From contig CAUDXH010000005.1 of assembly GCA_958453305.1 (NCBI GenBank), forward strand, positions 28,325 to 92,324: DNA of 64,000 nt, read 5' to 3'. The stretch comes from an uncultured Bacteroides sp. Lineage in GTDB: Bacteria > Bacteroidota > Bacteroidia > Bacteroidales > Bacteroidaceae. Below are positions 35,702 through 44,088 of this stretch, one piece after another (position 1 is the stretch's first letter; each line of letters begins with the position of its first letter). The notes beneath the pieces were generated by a model that worked only from the letters and a program-made list of their open reading frames with translations, was not told where the DNA came from and made no database searches. The position numbers were made by a program, and so were the translations under genes.

Positions 35702-36526
35702 ATGAAAAAACAAGCAGACTATATTAAACGTATTGAAATTAAAGGTCTATGGGGCCGAAAAAACATTTCATGGGACCTGAGAGCCGATGTAAACATCCTG
35801 AGTGGAGTAAACGGAATCGGTAAAAGCACAATCCTCAACAACTCTGTACGCAGCCTTGACGAACTTGAAGGAGGCGCCCTGACAAACGGGGTAAAAGCAG
35901 GGGTTTCTTTTGTTTTTTCACCGGAAGATGCCAATTACATTCATTTCAATGTCATCCGCAGCTTTGACCGCCCTCTCATCAGTTCCGGCTTACTGGAAAA
36001 AATAGGGAATCAAAATGTCAAGACCGAACTCGACTGGCAACTTTACCAACTGCAACGCCGCTACTTAGACTATCAGGTAAATATAGGTAACCGCATTATA
36101 GAGTTGCTTACCAGCGGAGTCATTGAAGACCAGACAAGAGCTGCCGATGTTTCACGTCCGAAAACCAAATTCCAAGACTTAATTGATGAGCTGTTCAGCG
36201 AAACCGGAAAAAAGATTATCCGGAAAAGCAATGAAATACAATTTGAACAAGATGGTGATATCCTCACTCCCTATCAGTTATCATCAGGAGAAAAACAAAT
36301 GCTCGTAATTTTACTGACCGTATTGGTACAGGATAACCAACACTGTACGCTCTTTATGGACGAGCCGGAAATTTCACTTCATATAGAATGGCAGCAACGG
36401 CTCATTTCACTGATACGCAGCCTCAACCCGAATGTACAAATCATCTTGACCACCCACTCGCCGGCAGTCATCATGAACGGATGGATAGATGCAGTGACCG
36501 AAGTCAGCGACATAACGACTCACTAA
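35702..36526 (+). CDS. Compact SMC/OLD-like AAA ATPase (AAA15 type)
   Basis: 274 residues. Walker A GVNGIGKST at 35-43, ABC-type signature LSSGEKQ at 193-199, Walker B TLFMDEPE at 216-223, H-loop THSP at 251-254. Between residues about 105 and 175 lies a helical insert predicted to be the arm of an SMC-like fold. This head-only layout is like the ATPase subunit of two-gene OLD/PARIS-type systems, though smaller than AriA. It is followed 12 bp later by a DUF4435 gene. Role in the cell is unknown; the pairing suggests one complex. Confidence 0.85.
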   Translation: MKKQADYIKRIEIKGLWGRKNISWDLRADVNILSGVNGIGKSTILNNSVRSLDELEGGALTNGVKAGVSFVFSPEDANYIHFNVIRSFDRPLISSGLLEKIGNQNVKTELDWQLYQLQRRYLDYQVNIGNRIIELLTSGVIEDQTRAADVSRPKTKFQDLIDELFSETGKKIIRKSNEIQFEQDGDILTPYQLSSGEKQMLVILLTVLVQDNQHCTLFMDEPEISLHIEWQQRLISLIRSLNPNVQIILTTHSPAVIMNGWIDAVTEVSDITTH

Positions 36527-36538
36527 AACTTTTACGCT

Positions 36539-37561
36539 ATGGGAAAAAGACTTACCGAAAACCTTTCTTCCCTGTACATTGGTGCAGCAAACAGCTTAAA
36601 ACCCAAACGTGCAAGAAGAAAAATCGTGGCTTACGTAGAGAGCTACGATGACATCTCTTTCTGGCGGTCTTTACTGGCAGATTATGAAGATGAATCGCGG
36701 TATTTCGAAGTCATGCTCCCCTCTCAAAGTTCACTGGCAAAAGGAAAAAAAACCGTACTGATGAACCGATTGGGGACACAGCTCGGAAACAATATGATAG
36801 CTTGTGTTGACAGCGATTATGATTACTTGCTTCAGGGAAAGACGCAAACATCACGCTACATAAACGAATGTCCTTACGTACTTCAAACCTATGCCTACGC
36901 TATAGAAAACTACCACTGCTATGCCGAAGGGCTGCATGAAGTGTGTGTCATGGCTACGCTAAACGACCACCTGCTGATTGACTTTCCTGCCTTCATGAGA
37001 GTTTATTCTCAAATAGCCTATCCGCTGTTTATCTGGTCTGTATGGTTCTACCGCAAACATATTCTGTCAGAGTTTTCTCTCCTTGATTTCTGCTCATACG
37101 TAAAATTAGACCAGGTCAGTACACGCCATCCGGAAAATAGCCTGCAAATCATGGCAAAGAAAGTAAACAGAAAGCTCCGCGATTTAGAACACCGGCATCC
37201 CGATGCCTTGCAGGAAATTGAAGACATGAAGACAGAGTTCAAACGGCTTGGGGTTTTCCCTGATAATACGTATATGTTTATTCAGGGACATCACATCATG
37301 GACAACGTGATTATGCGGCTTCTCATTCCCGTATGTACAGTGTTACGCCGTGAGCGTGAACAGCAAATACATGATTTGGCAGCTCATGACATCCAGCTTC
37401 ATAATGAACTGACTAATTATCAGCGAAGCCAGCTCGGAGTGGAAGTAGTTATCCATAAAAACACCAACTATAAAAACTCACCGCTTTATAAAAAGATACA
37501 GCAAGATGTGGAACGCTTTCTGCAACTTCTGCCAAAGAATTCTTCCCGCCCGAACAATTAA
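36539..37561 (+). CDS. DUF4435-domain protein (TOPRIM-like nuclease fold)
   Basis: 340 residues. N-terminal TOPRIM-like core: VAYVESYDDISFWRSLLADY (Glu34) and IACVDSDYDYLL with the acidic triad DSDYD at 91-95, the expected metal-binding positions. The C-terminal half is helical and Arg/Lys/His rich (about 200-340). DUF4435 is the family of AriB, the effector of the PARIS phage-defence system. Here it pairs with an ATPase next to core metabolic genes, without any mobile-element marks. Could be defence or a housekeeping relative. Confidence 0.82.
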   Translation: MGKRLTENLSSLYIGAANSLKPKRARRKIVAYVESYDDISFWRSLLADYEDESRYFEVMLPSQSSLAKGKKTVLMNRLGTQLGNNMIACVDSDYDYLLQGKTQTSRYINECPYVLQTYAYAIENYHCYAEGLHEVCVMATLNDHLLIDFPAFMRVYSQIAYPLFIWSVWFYRKHILSEFSLLDFCSYVKLDQVSTRHPENSLQIMAKKVNRKLRDLEHRHPDALQEIEDMKTEFKRLGVFPDNTYMFIQGHHIMDNVIMRLLIPVCTVLRREREQQIHDLAAHDIQLHNELTNYQRSQLGVEVVIHKNTNYKNSPLYKKIQQDVERFLQLLPKNSSRPNN

Positions 37562-37566
37562 ATACA

Positions 37567-37625
37567 AAACAAGCAGTCACCTCAGCTTATGCTCGAAAAC
37601 AAGCGAAGGTAACTGCTTTGTTTTT
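37567..37625 (+). terminator. Terminator of the ATPase-DUF4435 pair
   Basis: AACAAGCAGT-ACCT and AGGT-ACTGCTTTGTT arms enclosing about 25 bases, then TTTTT. It lies between convergent transcripts and may also serve the sialate esterase gene on the other strand. Confidence 0.72.
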
Positions 37626-37642
37626 AGTGATGTTATGTTTCC

Positions 37643-39718
37643 TTACTCTATCTCACTTCTGAAAGTAGATGCAGGAAGCCGGTCTTTGTTCATCAGATTA
37701 GCACGGGTAAACGGCTGCCACCCATAGCGCACATAACGCGGATGTTTTACCTGGTCGGCAGAAAGATGAACCTTATCACCCACTACTACCGCCTCAGCCG
37801 GGAAATACACTCCTTCATATTCTGCCAGTTCAAAGCAAGAGAGCGGCTTCCCGTCAGCCGACTGAAGTCCTTCGGCATACTCAAACTCTACAACAGCTTC
37901 TGCTCCGTGAGCCGTAGCCTTTTTAAAGAGAGGTCCGGAAGGAAGTATATCACAATGATACTCCCTGCAAAGTGCCCATCGCGCCAAGCGTTCTCCCACC
38001 GGACGTTTCTCTTTGGGATGAACATCCAGCGAGTCTCCCTTATCCGATGACACGACCATTCCGGTATGCGGAATTTCATTTAATAACCTCCGCTGACTGT
38101 CGCGGAACCAAGGCCACGACGGACGACTTAAACTGGACAGCTGCACATAATAAAAAGGCAGTTCCGGATTATTCCAATTCTTCCTCCATCCCTCGACCAG
38201 CAGTTTGAACAGCTCGCCATGCGCATCCATGTTATGCGCATTCGACTCTCCCTGATACCAGATAACCCCCTTGATGGGATACTGCTGCAACGGAAGAATA
38301 CCCGCCTCATACAAATAACAAGGCTCATAAGGATGACGCTTAAACGGGTCGGTACTTCTCCGCAAGTTCAGCAAGGCTCTTTCTCTTGCCCACTTCTGAA
38401 TAAAATCGGAATGAGTCCAGTCGCGTAAAATAGCCGGAAAGTCTTTCTCCAATGAGCCACGGTCTACCCACGACTCAGTAGTAGAGCCTCCCACCGCATT
38501 ACAGATCAATCCCACGGGAACATCCAGACTATCTTGAAGCATCTTGCCAAAATAATAAGCCACAGCCGAAAACGAAGCTGCCGTTTCAGAAGTACACGGC
38601 ATCCATTGGGTATCCCGGTAATAAAGCAAATGATTCACCGAATCAATAGCCGACAAGGACCATTCTGCAGCATTCGTATGCCATCTGCCTTTCATATCAA
38701 ACAAGCGGATTTCAGGATTAGCAGCCTGCGCTATCTCTTCGGCAGCATGCAAAGACTCCTTCAGCATAAACTGCATATTCGACTGTCCGGAGCACAACCA
38801 CACCTCCCCCACAGCTACGTTACGGAATGTCTCTTTTTGCCGGGGAGTCTTGATTATCAGCTCATACTTATCGCCTGCTTCCAGCGGATCAAGCGTCACC
38901 TCCCATTTACCGTCTGTTCCGGCAACCGCTCTTTTCTTCTGCTTCGCAATCGACACGGTTACAGAAGTACCTGCATCGGCTGTTCCATGGATACGCAAAG
39001 GAGAATTGCGCTGCAATACCATGTAGTCAGTATAAATCTCCGGAAGTTTCAAGCCTCCATAATCTCCGGTAATACCCGAATAAACCGTACGGGCCAGTAT
39101 GCCCGCTCCCTCTGCATTGGGATGAAGCGCATCGGGCAGCAAAATAGGATAGGCATACAGAGGAGTATGAAAATCAATCACCTCTGCCCCACTGAGCTGA
39201 GCCACTATATCAATCTGCCCCTGTATTTCCTCATGCCACTGACGGGTACCCGATATAAAGCGCGGATGACGGTCGGCTATGGGTGACAAACGTGCCACGA
39301 TGATACGGCTTCGGGGATTCACCTGCTTGAACGAATCAATCAGCCTCAAATAATCACCCACAAAATCGTCTCGAAAATCAGGCCAGTTACGCGGGTCGGT
39401 ATCATTGATACCCAAATGAATCACCACGATATCGGCAGCAAACTGGAGTGCCTGCTGATACTCCTCCTGCTTCACATACGGACGGTGCCCTTTCTCAAGC
39501 AACGTAGCTCCTGACTTTCCGAAATTGCCGACTATGTATGAGTCACCTAACAACCGCTGCAACTGAGAAGGATAGGCATCTCTTTCCCTGTTATCCAGCG
39601 TATACCCATAGGTAATGCTATTTCCTACACAGGCAACCTTTATTTTCTCTGCCGCCTGCAATCCTACACAGACCATCCATACCAGACAGCCTGTCAGGAA
39701 TAACTTTTTTGTTTTCAT
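37643..39718 (-). CDS. Two-domain sialate O-acetylesterase (SGNH + SASA)
   Basis: 691 residues from the ATG at 39718. Signal peptide ends near QAA. Residues about 25-220 are an SGNH/GDSL hydrolase (IKVACVGNSITYGYT with Ser34; DALHPNAEGA carries the His). A linker of beta structure follows, and then the SASA-family domain (EVWLCSGQSNMQFML with a second catalytic Ser; GVIWYQGESNAH). It removes O-acetyl groups from sialic acid so that sialidase can act. Its ATG overlaps the upstream SGNH stop (ATGA). Last gene of the susC-led unit. Confidence 0.88.
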   Translation of the reverse strand: MKTKKLFLTGCLVWMVCVGLQAAEKIKVACVGNSITYGYTLDNRERDAYPSQLQRLLGDSYIVGNFGKSGATLLEKGHRPYVKQEEYQQALQFAADIVVIHLGINDTDPRNWPDFRDDFVGDYLRLIDSFKQVNPRSRIIVARLSPIADRHPRFISGTRQWHEEIQGQIDIVAQLSGAEVIDFHTPLYAYPILLPDALHPNAEGAGILARTVYSGITGDYGGLKLPEIYTDYMVLQRNSPLRIHGTADAGTSVTVSIAKQKKRAVAGTDGKWEVTLDPLEAGDKYELIIKTPRQKETFRNVAVGEVWLCSGQSNMQFMLKESLHAAEEIAQAANPEIRLFDMKGRWHTNAAEWSLSAIDSVNHLLYYRDTQWMPCTSETAASFSAVAYYFGKMLQDSLDVPVGLICNAVGGSTTESWVDRGSLEKDFPAILRDWTHSDFIQKWARERALLNLRRSTDPFKRHPYEPCYLYEAGILPLQQYPIKGVIWYQGESNAHNMDAHGELFKLLVEGWRKNWNNPELPFYYVQLSSLSRPSWPWFRDSQRRLLNEIPHTGMVVSSDKGDSLDVHPKEKRPVGERLARWALCREYHCDILPSGPLFKKATAHGAEAVVEFEYAEGLQSADGKPLSCFELAEYEGVYFPAEAVVVGDKVHLSADQVKHPRYVRYGWQPFTRANLMNKDRLPASTFRSEIE

Positions 39719-40377
39719 TTCTTCAGATAAGGAGTTACAATTTCTTTCCACAACAAATAGCCTTTACCCAACAAATGAAGCCCGTCATTGGTATACTCTG
39801 TCTTCATCTGGCCTTCTTCATCGACAAAATGAGAGAACAAGTCAATGTATTTCACCTGCTCTTCTACAGCCATACGCTGAATAAGCCGGTTAATTTCAGG
39901 TATCATCTGCCAGCGTGAAGTATGTCCGTCAAACATCTTGTATTTCGGAGTCACCGGAAGTACGCTCTGTACCAAGATTTCGGTACGGGGTGATTCCTCC
40001 TTAATCTTTTTCACAATCCGACGTACTCCGGCAGCAATCGTATCTGCAGATTCGCCTTGGGGAACATTGTTGATACCAATCAAAAGGAAAATCTGTGCCG
40101 GCTTTCCTTGCGTCAATACCGACAGACGATCGTATACACCCCACGTAGTATCTCCGCTGATTCCTCTGTTTTTTACACGAGGATTGTGAAACAGTTCACT
40201 CCATTCAGCTCCGTCTGTAATACTATTTCCCACGAAAAGAATGTCACCGGCATCTACCGGAAGCTGCTCAAATAAAGTAGCCCGCTGATAATAATAAGTA
40301 GAATATTTACGTTCAGTCTGTCCGTTCACACACAGGCTGAACAGTAAGCCCAACAATAATAACGACGTTTTTTTCAT
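39715..40377 (-). CDS. SGNH/GDSL-family exported acylhydrolase
   Basis: 220 residues with a signal peptide ending near VNGQ. Block I DILFVGNSITDGAEW (Ser52), block III GINN, and block V TNDGLHLLGKGY give the SGNH tetrad. Likely an additional carbohydrate esterase for O-acetyl sialic acid or other acyl groups on host glycans, inferred from its place between the hexosaminidase and the two-domain esterase. Four-base ATGA overlap with the following gene. Confidence 0.88.
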   Translation of the reverse strand: MKKTSLLLLGLLFSLCVNGQTERKYSTYYYQRATLFEQLPVDAGDILFVGNSITDGAEWSELFHNPRVKNRGISGDTTWGVYDRLSVLTQGKPAQIFLLIGINNVPQGESADTIAAGVRRIVKKIKEESPRTEILVQSVLPVTPKYKMFDGHTSRWQMIPEINRLIQRMAVEEQVKYIDLFSHFVDEEGQMKTEYTNDGLHLLGKGYLLWKEIVTPYLKK

Positions 40378-40400
40378 AATTCTTAAAGTATCAGTTTATG

Positions 40401-42407
40401 TTATTTTTTATCTGCTGAATACGTTATATCAGGTAAAGCCTCCTTGCCATCGGGAGTTACAAACACGGCATTAAACATCCATTTAACCAACCGCGTTTCA
40501 GGCATATTAAATTTCCCTACGGGCAGCTTCAAAAGCAACCGGTTCCATCCTTTATGCAACGTAACCTTTAAAGGCGGACGAGAGATGGCATTTTCGTTTT
40601 TCAACGGCATTTCATTGGAACGTTCAGTATGCGTATTCTCCCATACCGGAGGCAACAGTTCTTCCCCGTTTAACCACGCCCGGCTACCTTTATAGTCCCA
40701 AGTACCCTGACGGGGTGGCAAGTCGCTTTCCGAACGGCTGTAATTCTGGAATTCCAGCAGTAATCCAGCTTCCTGCTCCTGCGGCGAATAGACCCACGTT
40801 GATGCATAAGCCGTATGATTTTCTTCCGGATGCTCGTAAAATCCGGGAACCAGCGTGCCCCATACATGACGCAAATAAACTCCTGCCCCGTAAACTGTGC
40901 GGCTACTATAAGTCTTGCCTTCATAAGAATAAGTATCCCTTTCTTCCTGTTCGGGAGGGAATGAGCGACTCAAATCGCCCCCATTCGGGAAAGCATCGGT
41001 AATACGCCATACCACATCGGTCTGTTTCACATAAGGAAACGGTTCACCGGCAAAGGTATACTTTTTGTGCCAAAGCATCCGCTTTTCAAAGTCGGCAAAC
41101 TGAGCAAACATTTCACTTTCTTTGTCACGAAGCAAGGTGGTTTCTCCATCAAAATAACCGTATCCTCCGCCTCTCCAGCTACGCTCGGCTAATGCCAGCA
41201 TGGCAGCATACAAATTATTTTCGGCTGCATTCTGCTTTTCATCCTCTATGTAACGGTCGTTCCAAACAGCAAGAATGCTTCCGGCTATCTGCTCGTCTCC
41301 TTTATCCTGATTATAAATGCGGCTGTTATATAAAGCAACAACATCGGCAAACAAATCAAAATGATTGATGTAGTGAAAACGGCAGTCAATGGCAGGAATG
41401 CCCGGCTGAGCCTTTCCGCGGAAACTCCATAACTGGGTCATATCAATTTCACCTTCTTTGTACTTCCAGCCCGGATTCCACGAAATGACTTTCTTGCCTT
41501 TGCTACGCACATAGTCTACCATTTCAGGAACAAAACGCGGATTGGTAAACCTGACTTCATCGGTTCCGATATGGATATAGGGCACATCGAATGTTTCGCA
41601 CACTTCATCCATCAGCTTTTTCAAGATAGCCATTCCTTTCTCACTCTGCATATCGGTGTGAAACGTACGTACAAATGCTTCACTGTGACCGGGCATATCG
41701 ATTTCCGGAATCAGCATAACATGGCGTTGCTTACAAAATTCCACCAGTTCTTTAGCTTCTTCCTGCGTATAGTATTTTCCTGGCATACGCGTCATGTTTT
41801 CCGGAGCATTCAGTTCCGGATAGACTTTACTTTCTAAGCGCCATGCTTGATTTTCGGTCAGATGCCAATGGAATACATTTATCTTGAAACGGCTCAGCAA
41901 GTCAATTTCTCTCTTGAGCTCAGTCATTGAGATATAAGAGCGTCCCACATCCTGCATCAACCCTCTCATCCGAAAAGCCGGCCAGTCGGTGATTTGACAA
42001 GTGGGAAGAAAATATTTTCCATTCTCTTTACGAACTAATTGCTGCAAAGTTTGTAAAGCTCTGTATGCTCCGACCGCAGTAACTGATTTTACAGCAACTT
42101 TAGTTTGGGTTATCTCTACCTGATATGCTTCCTCTTGGTTAAAAGGTATAGCAGAAAAGCGATCAACCCGTTCTACCTGAATGGATTTACCTGCTTTCTG
42201 GGACATTTCAACACGCATCTCCTTTAACCACTCCTCCCAGGGTCCTTCTTCTTCCAAGCAATTCAACTGTACCTCGTCTAACACCAATTGATTATTGGTA
42301 TATACCAGCTCCTGGGGATAAGGCAAGGGAGCATAAAAAGAGTCTGCTTTATCCTGGCAAGAACAAAGCAAGCAAACCATCATAAAAGTAAAAAATAAAT
42401 ATTTCAT
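40401..42407 (-). CDS. GH20 beta-N-acetylhexosaminidase lipoprotein
   Basis: 668 residues from the ATG at 42407. Lipobox LCSC puts the lipidated Cys at 17, so outer-membrane anchoring is expected. GH20b-like N-terminal domain (about 30-135), then the catalytic barrel with FHWHLTENQAWRLES, DMPGHSEA and the Asp-Glu pair D283-E284 (HIGTDEVRF). C-terminal beta region about 480-668. It releases terminal GlcNAc/GalNAc, following sialidase and galactosidase action on mucin-type glycans. Confidence 0.92.
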   Translation of the reverse strand: MKYLFFTFMMVCLLCSCQDKADSFYAPLPYPQELVYTNNQLVLDEVQLNCLEEEGPWEEWLKEMRVEMSQKAGKSIQVERVDRFSAIPFNQEEAYQVEITQTKVAVKSVTAVGAYRALQTLQQLVRKENGKYFLPTCQITDWPAFRMRGLMQDVGRSYISMTELKREIDLLSRFKINVFHWHLTENQAWRLESKVYPELNAPENMTRMPGKYYTQEEAKELVEFCKQRHVMLIPEIDMPGHSEAFVRTFHTDMQSEKGMAILKKLMDEVCETFDVPYIHIGTDEVRFTNPRFVPEMVDYVRSKGKKVISWNPGWKYKEGEIDMTQLWSFRGKAQPGIPAIDCRFHYINHFDLFADVVALYNSRIYNQDKGDEQIAGSILAVWNDRYIEDEKQNAAENNLYAAMLALAERSWRGGGYGYFDGETTLLRDKESEMFAQFADFEKRMLWHKKYTFAGEPFPYVKQTDVVWRITDAFPNGGDLSRSFPPEQEERDTYSYEGKTYSSRTVYGAGVYLRHVWGTLVPGFYEHPEENHTAYASTWVYSPQEQEAGLLLEFQNYSRSESDLPPRQGTWDYKGSRAWLNGEELLPPVWENTHTERSNEMPLKNENAISRPPLKVTLHKGWNRLLLKLPVGKFNMPETRLVKWMFNAVFVTPDGKEALPDITYSADKK

Positions 42408-42446
42408 AATCTCTCCAATTGATTCTCCCAAATTACATATTTTACG

Positions 42447-42480
42447 AAAAAGGGGATATTCCTTTTCCGGAATATCCCCT
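42447..42480 (-). terminator. Perfect 12-bp hairpin between susD and the hexosaminidase gene
   Basis: AGGGGATATTCC (42451-42462), 6-base loop, GGAATATCCCCT (42469-42480), with four T on the minus-strand side. It could partially terminate, giving more susC/susD than enzyme mRNA, or protect the 3' end of a processed susCD message. Confidence 0.7.
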
Positions 42481-42506
42481 AAAAACTTATTTTACCTGAA
42501 CTTTAC

Positions 42507-44075
42507 TCAATTTAATTTATATCCCGGAGTTTGAACTAACGCATTGTTTTCTCCTAAAGTATTTTCATCAATAGGCCACAACAAGCGTTTTTCATTCGCC
42601 GTAGAATATTTAGTAGTATATTCAGTACCCATCAACCGGATATCATACCAACGCTTTCCTTCAAACAAGAACTCTCTCAAACGTTCTTTCAGAATGGCTT
42701 CCACCGGACTTTCATCGCCTGCAGCGAGTCGGTTATCGGTATAGAAGGCAGCATCCTTATCGTTCGGATAAGCCACTTCTGCCTGATGCGCATTATAATA
42801 GTCTTCACCATAAGCACGCTTACGCACTTCGTTGATTTCAGCTGTTATATCTTCACCCAGGAATGCTTTGGCTGTGGCAAGAGCCAACAGACAGTCAGCA
42901 TAACGATAGATAGGATAATCATCTAACCAGCTACGACGCGCATTACCTTCCAACAAGACTCCCTGGAACTTCCATGCGATAGGAGCAGTAAATGTAACAG
43001 CATTCGTTTCTTTATCCTTTTTAAAGATACCTTTGATAGAAGCAGCCTTTCTCTGGTCACCTTCGCGGAATAACTGCGTATATACATCCTTATCTATCTG
43101 ATACTGAATCAATCCGTCGATTTCTTTGACTTCGGTGTCATTCAAAGGAGTTCCTTCTTCATCACAGTAGTTACCAAAGTGAGTAGATCCCATTACCATG
43201 GTCATACGATACTGGTCATTCCACATCGAGAACTCATCTCTACCGCTATGCATTGTGAAAATGATTTCCTTATTTTCTTTATTTTTATAAGAAAATACCT
43301 TTGAAAAATCGTTCAACAGGGCTACGTCTGCATTTTTCACGGCAAGCAAGGCTGTTTTTGCTGTTTCAAAATCACTTTTTCCACCATTCATTTGCTTACC
43401 GCTCCATAAATAGACCTCACCTTTCAGCATCATAGTAGCAGCCTTCGACCAATAACATCTGCCGTTTTTAAATGAATAATCTTCTCCAAACGCATCTTCT
43501 GAATTTTGGATATCACTCTTTATCTGCTTCATGACATCAGCTGCCGGTGAAGCTGCTTTTGCTGTATTACCCACATTGATGGAATTTCCGTCTGTATAAT
43601 CCAAGTGCAGAACGACATCTCCCCATGAACGCAACAAGTGGAAATATACATAAGCACGCATACCATATGCCTGTCCCAAATAGTAAGCCTTAGTTTGAGC
43701 ATCCAAAAAATCAGCAGCCTCGGCATGTTTAATCATCAAGTTCAACTGATTGATTACTTTATAGAAGTCACCAAAGTTTCCAATTACCGGATTAGCTGCA
43801 TTCAATGTATTAAAAAACATACGCTCCAATCCGCGCGTAGCTTCACCTGTAAACGGATAAGCATTGTAAATATCAGCACGGGGTTCACCTAATTGGAATA
43901 TCGTATAACTTCTTTCACGAAGCAATCCATGCAATCCGGTATTAAAGGCCTCAAATTGAGCAGGTTCTCTCCAAAAGTTTGTATCTGTGATACTGCTCAC
44001 CGGCTCCATGTCCAAACAACCAGTAAAAGATGTTGCCAGGCAGCCAGCTATAATATAATTGAATATTTTTTTCAT
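42507..44075 (-). CDS. nanU: SusD/RagB-family sialoglycan-binding lipoprotein (NanU-like)
   Basis: 522 residues. Signal peptide with lipobox FTGC (Cys20). SusD fold: RGLERMFFNTLNAANPV, TPR-like helices (LGQAYGMRAYVYFHLLRSWGDVVLHL), and the conserved C-terminal EFLFEGKRWYDIRLMG and LLWPIDENTLGENNALVQTPGY. Such proteins cap the SusC channel at the cell surface and bind substrate. By context it binds sialic acid or sialylated glycans, as reported for NanU. Cognate SusC lies 13 bp upstream. Confidence 0.92.
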   Translation of the reverse strand: MKKIFNYIIAGCLATSFTGCLDMEPVSSITDTNFWREPAQFEAFNTGLHGLLRERSYTIFQLGEPRADIYNAYPFTGEATRGLERMFFNTLNAANPVIGNFGDFYKVINQLNLMIKHAEAADFLDAQTKAYYLGQAYGMRAYVYFHLLRSWGDVVLHLDYTDGNSINVGNTAKAASPAADVMKQIKSDIQNSEDAFGEDYSFKNGRCYWSKAATMMLKGEVYLWSGKQMNGGKSDFETAKTALLAVKNADVALLNDFSKVFSYKNKENKEIIFTMHSGRDEFSMWNDQYRMTMVMGSTHFGNYCDEEGTPLNDTEVKEIDGLIQYQIDKDVYTQLFREGDQRKAASIKGIFKKDKETNAVTFTAPIAWKFQGVLLEGNARRSWLDDYPIYRYADCLLALATAKAFLGEDITAEINEVRKRAYGEDYYNAHQAEVAYPNDKDAAFYTDNRLAAGDESPVEAILKERLREFLFEGKRWYDIRLMGTEYTTKYSTANEKRLLWPIDENTLGENNALVQTPGYKLN

Positions 44076-44088
44076 AATCTTAGTTTTT

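Noticed and set aside
38534..39286. 250-codon frame antisense to the sialate O-acetylesterase
   Set aside because: Fully inside a gene with clear SGNH and SASA motifs; no independent evidence.
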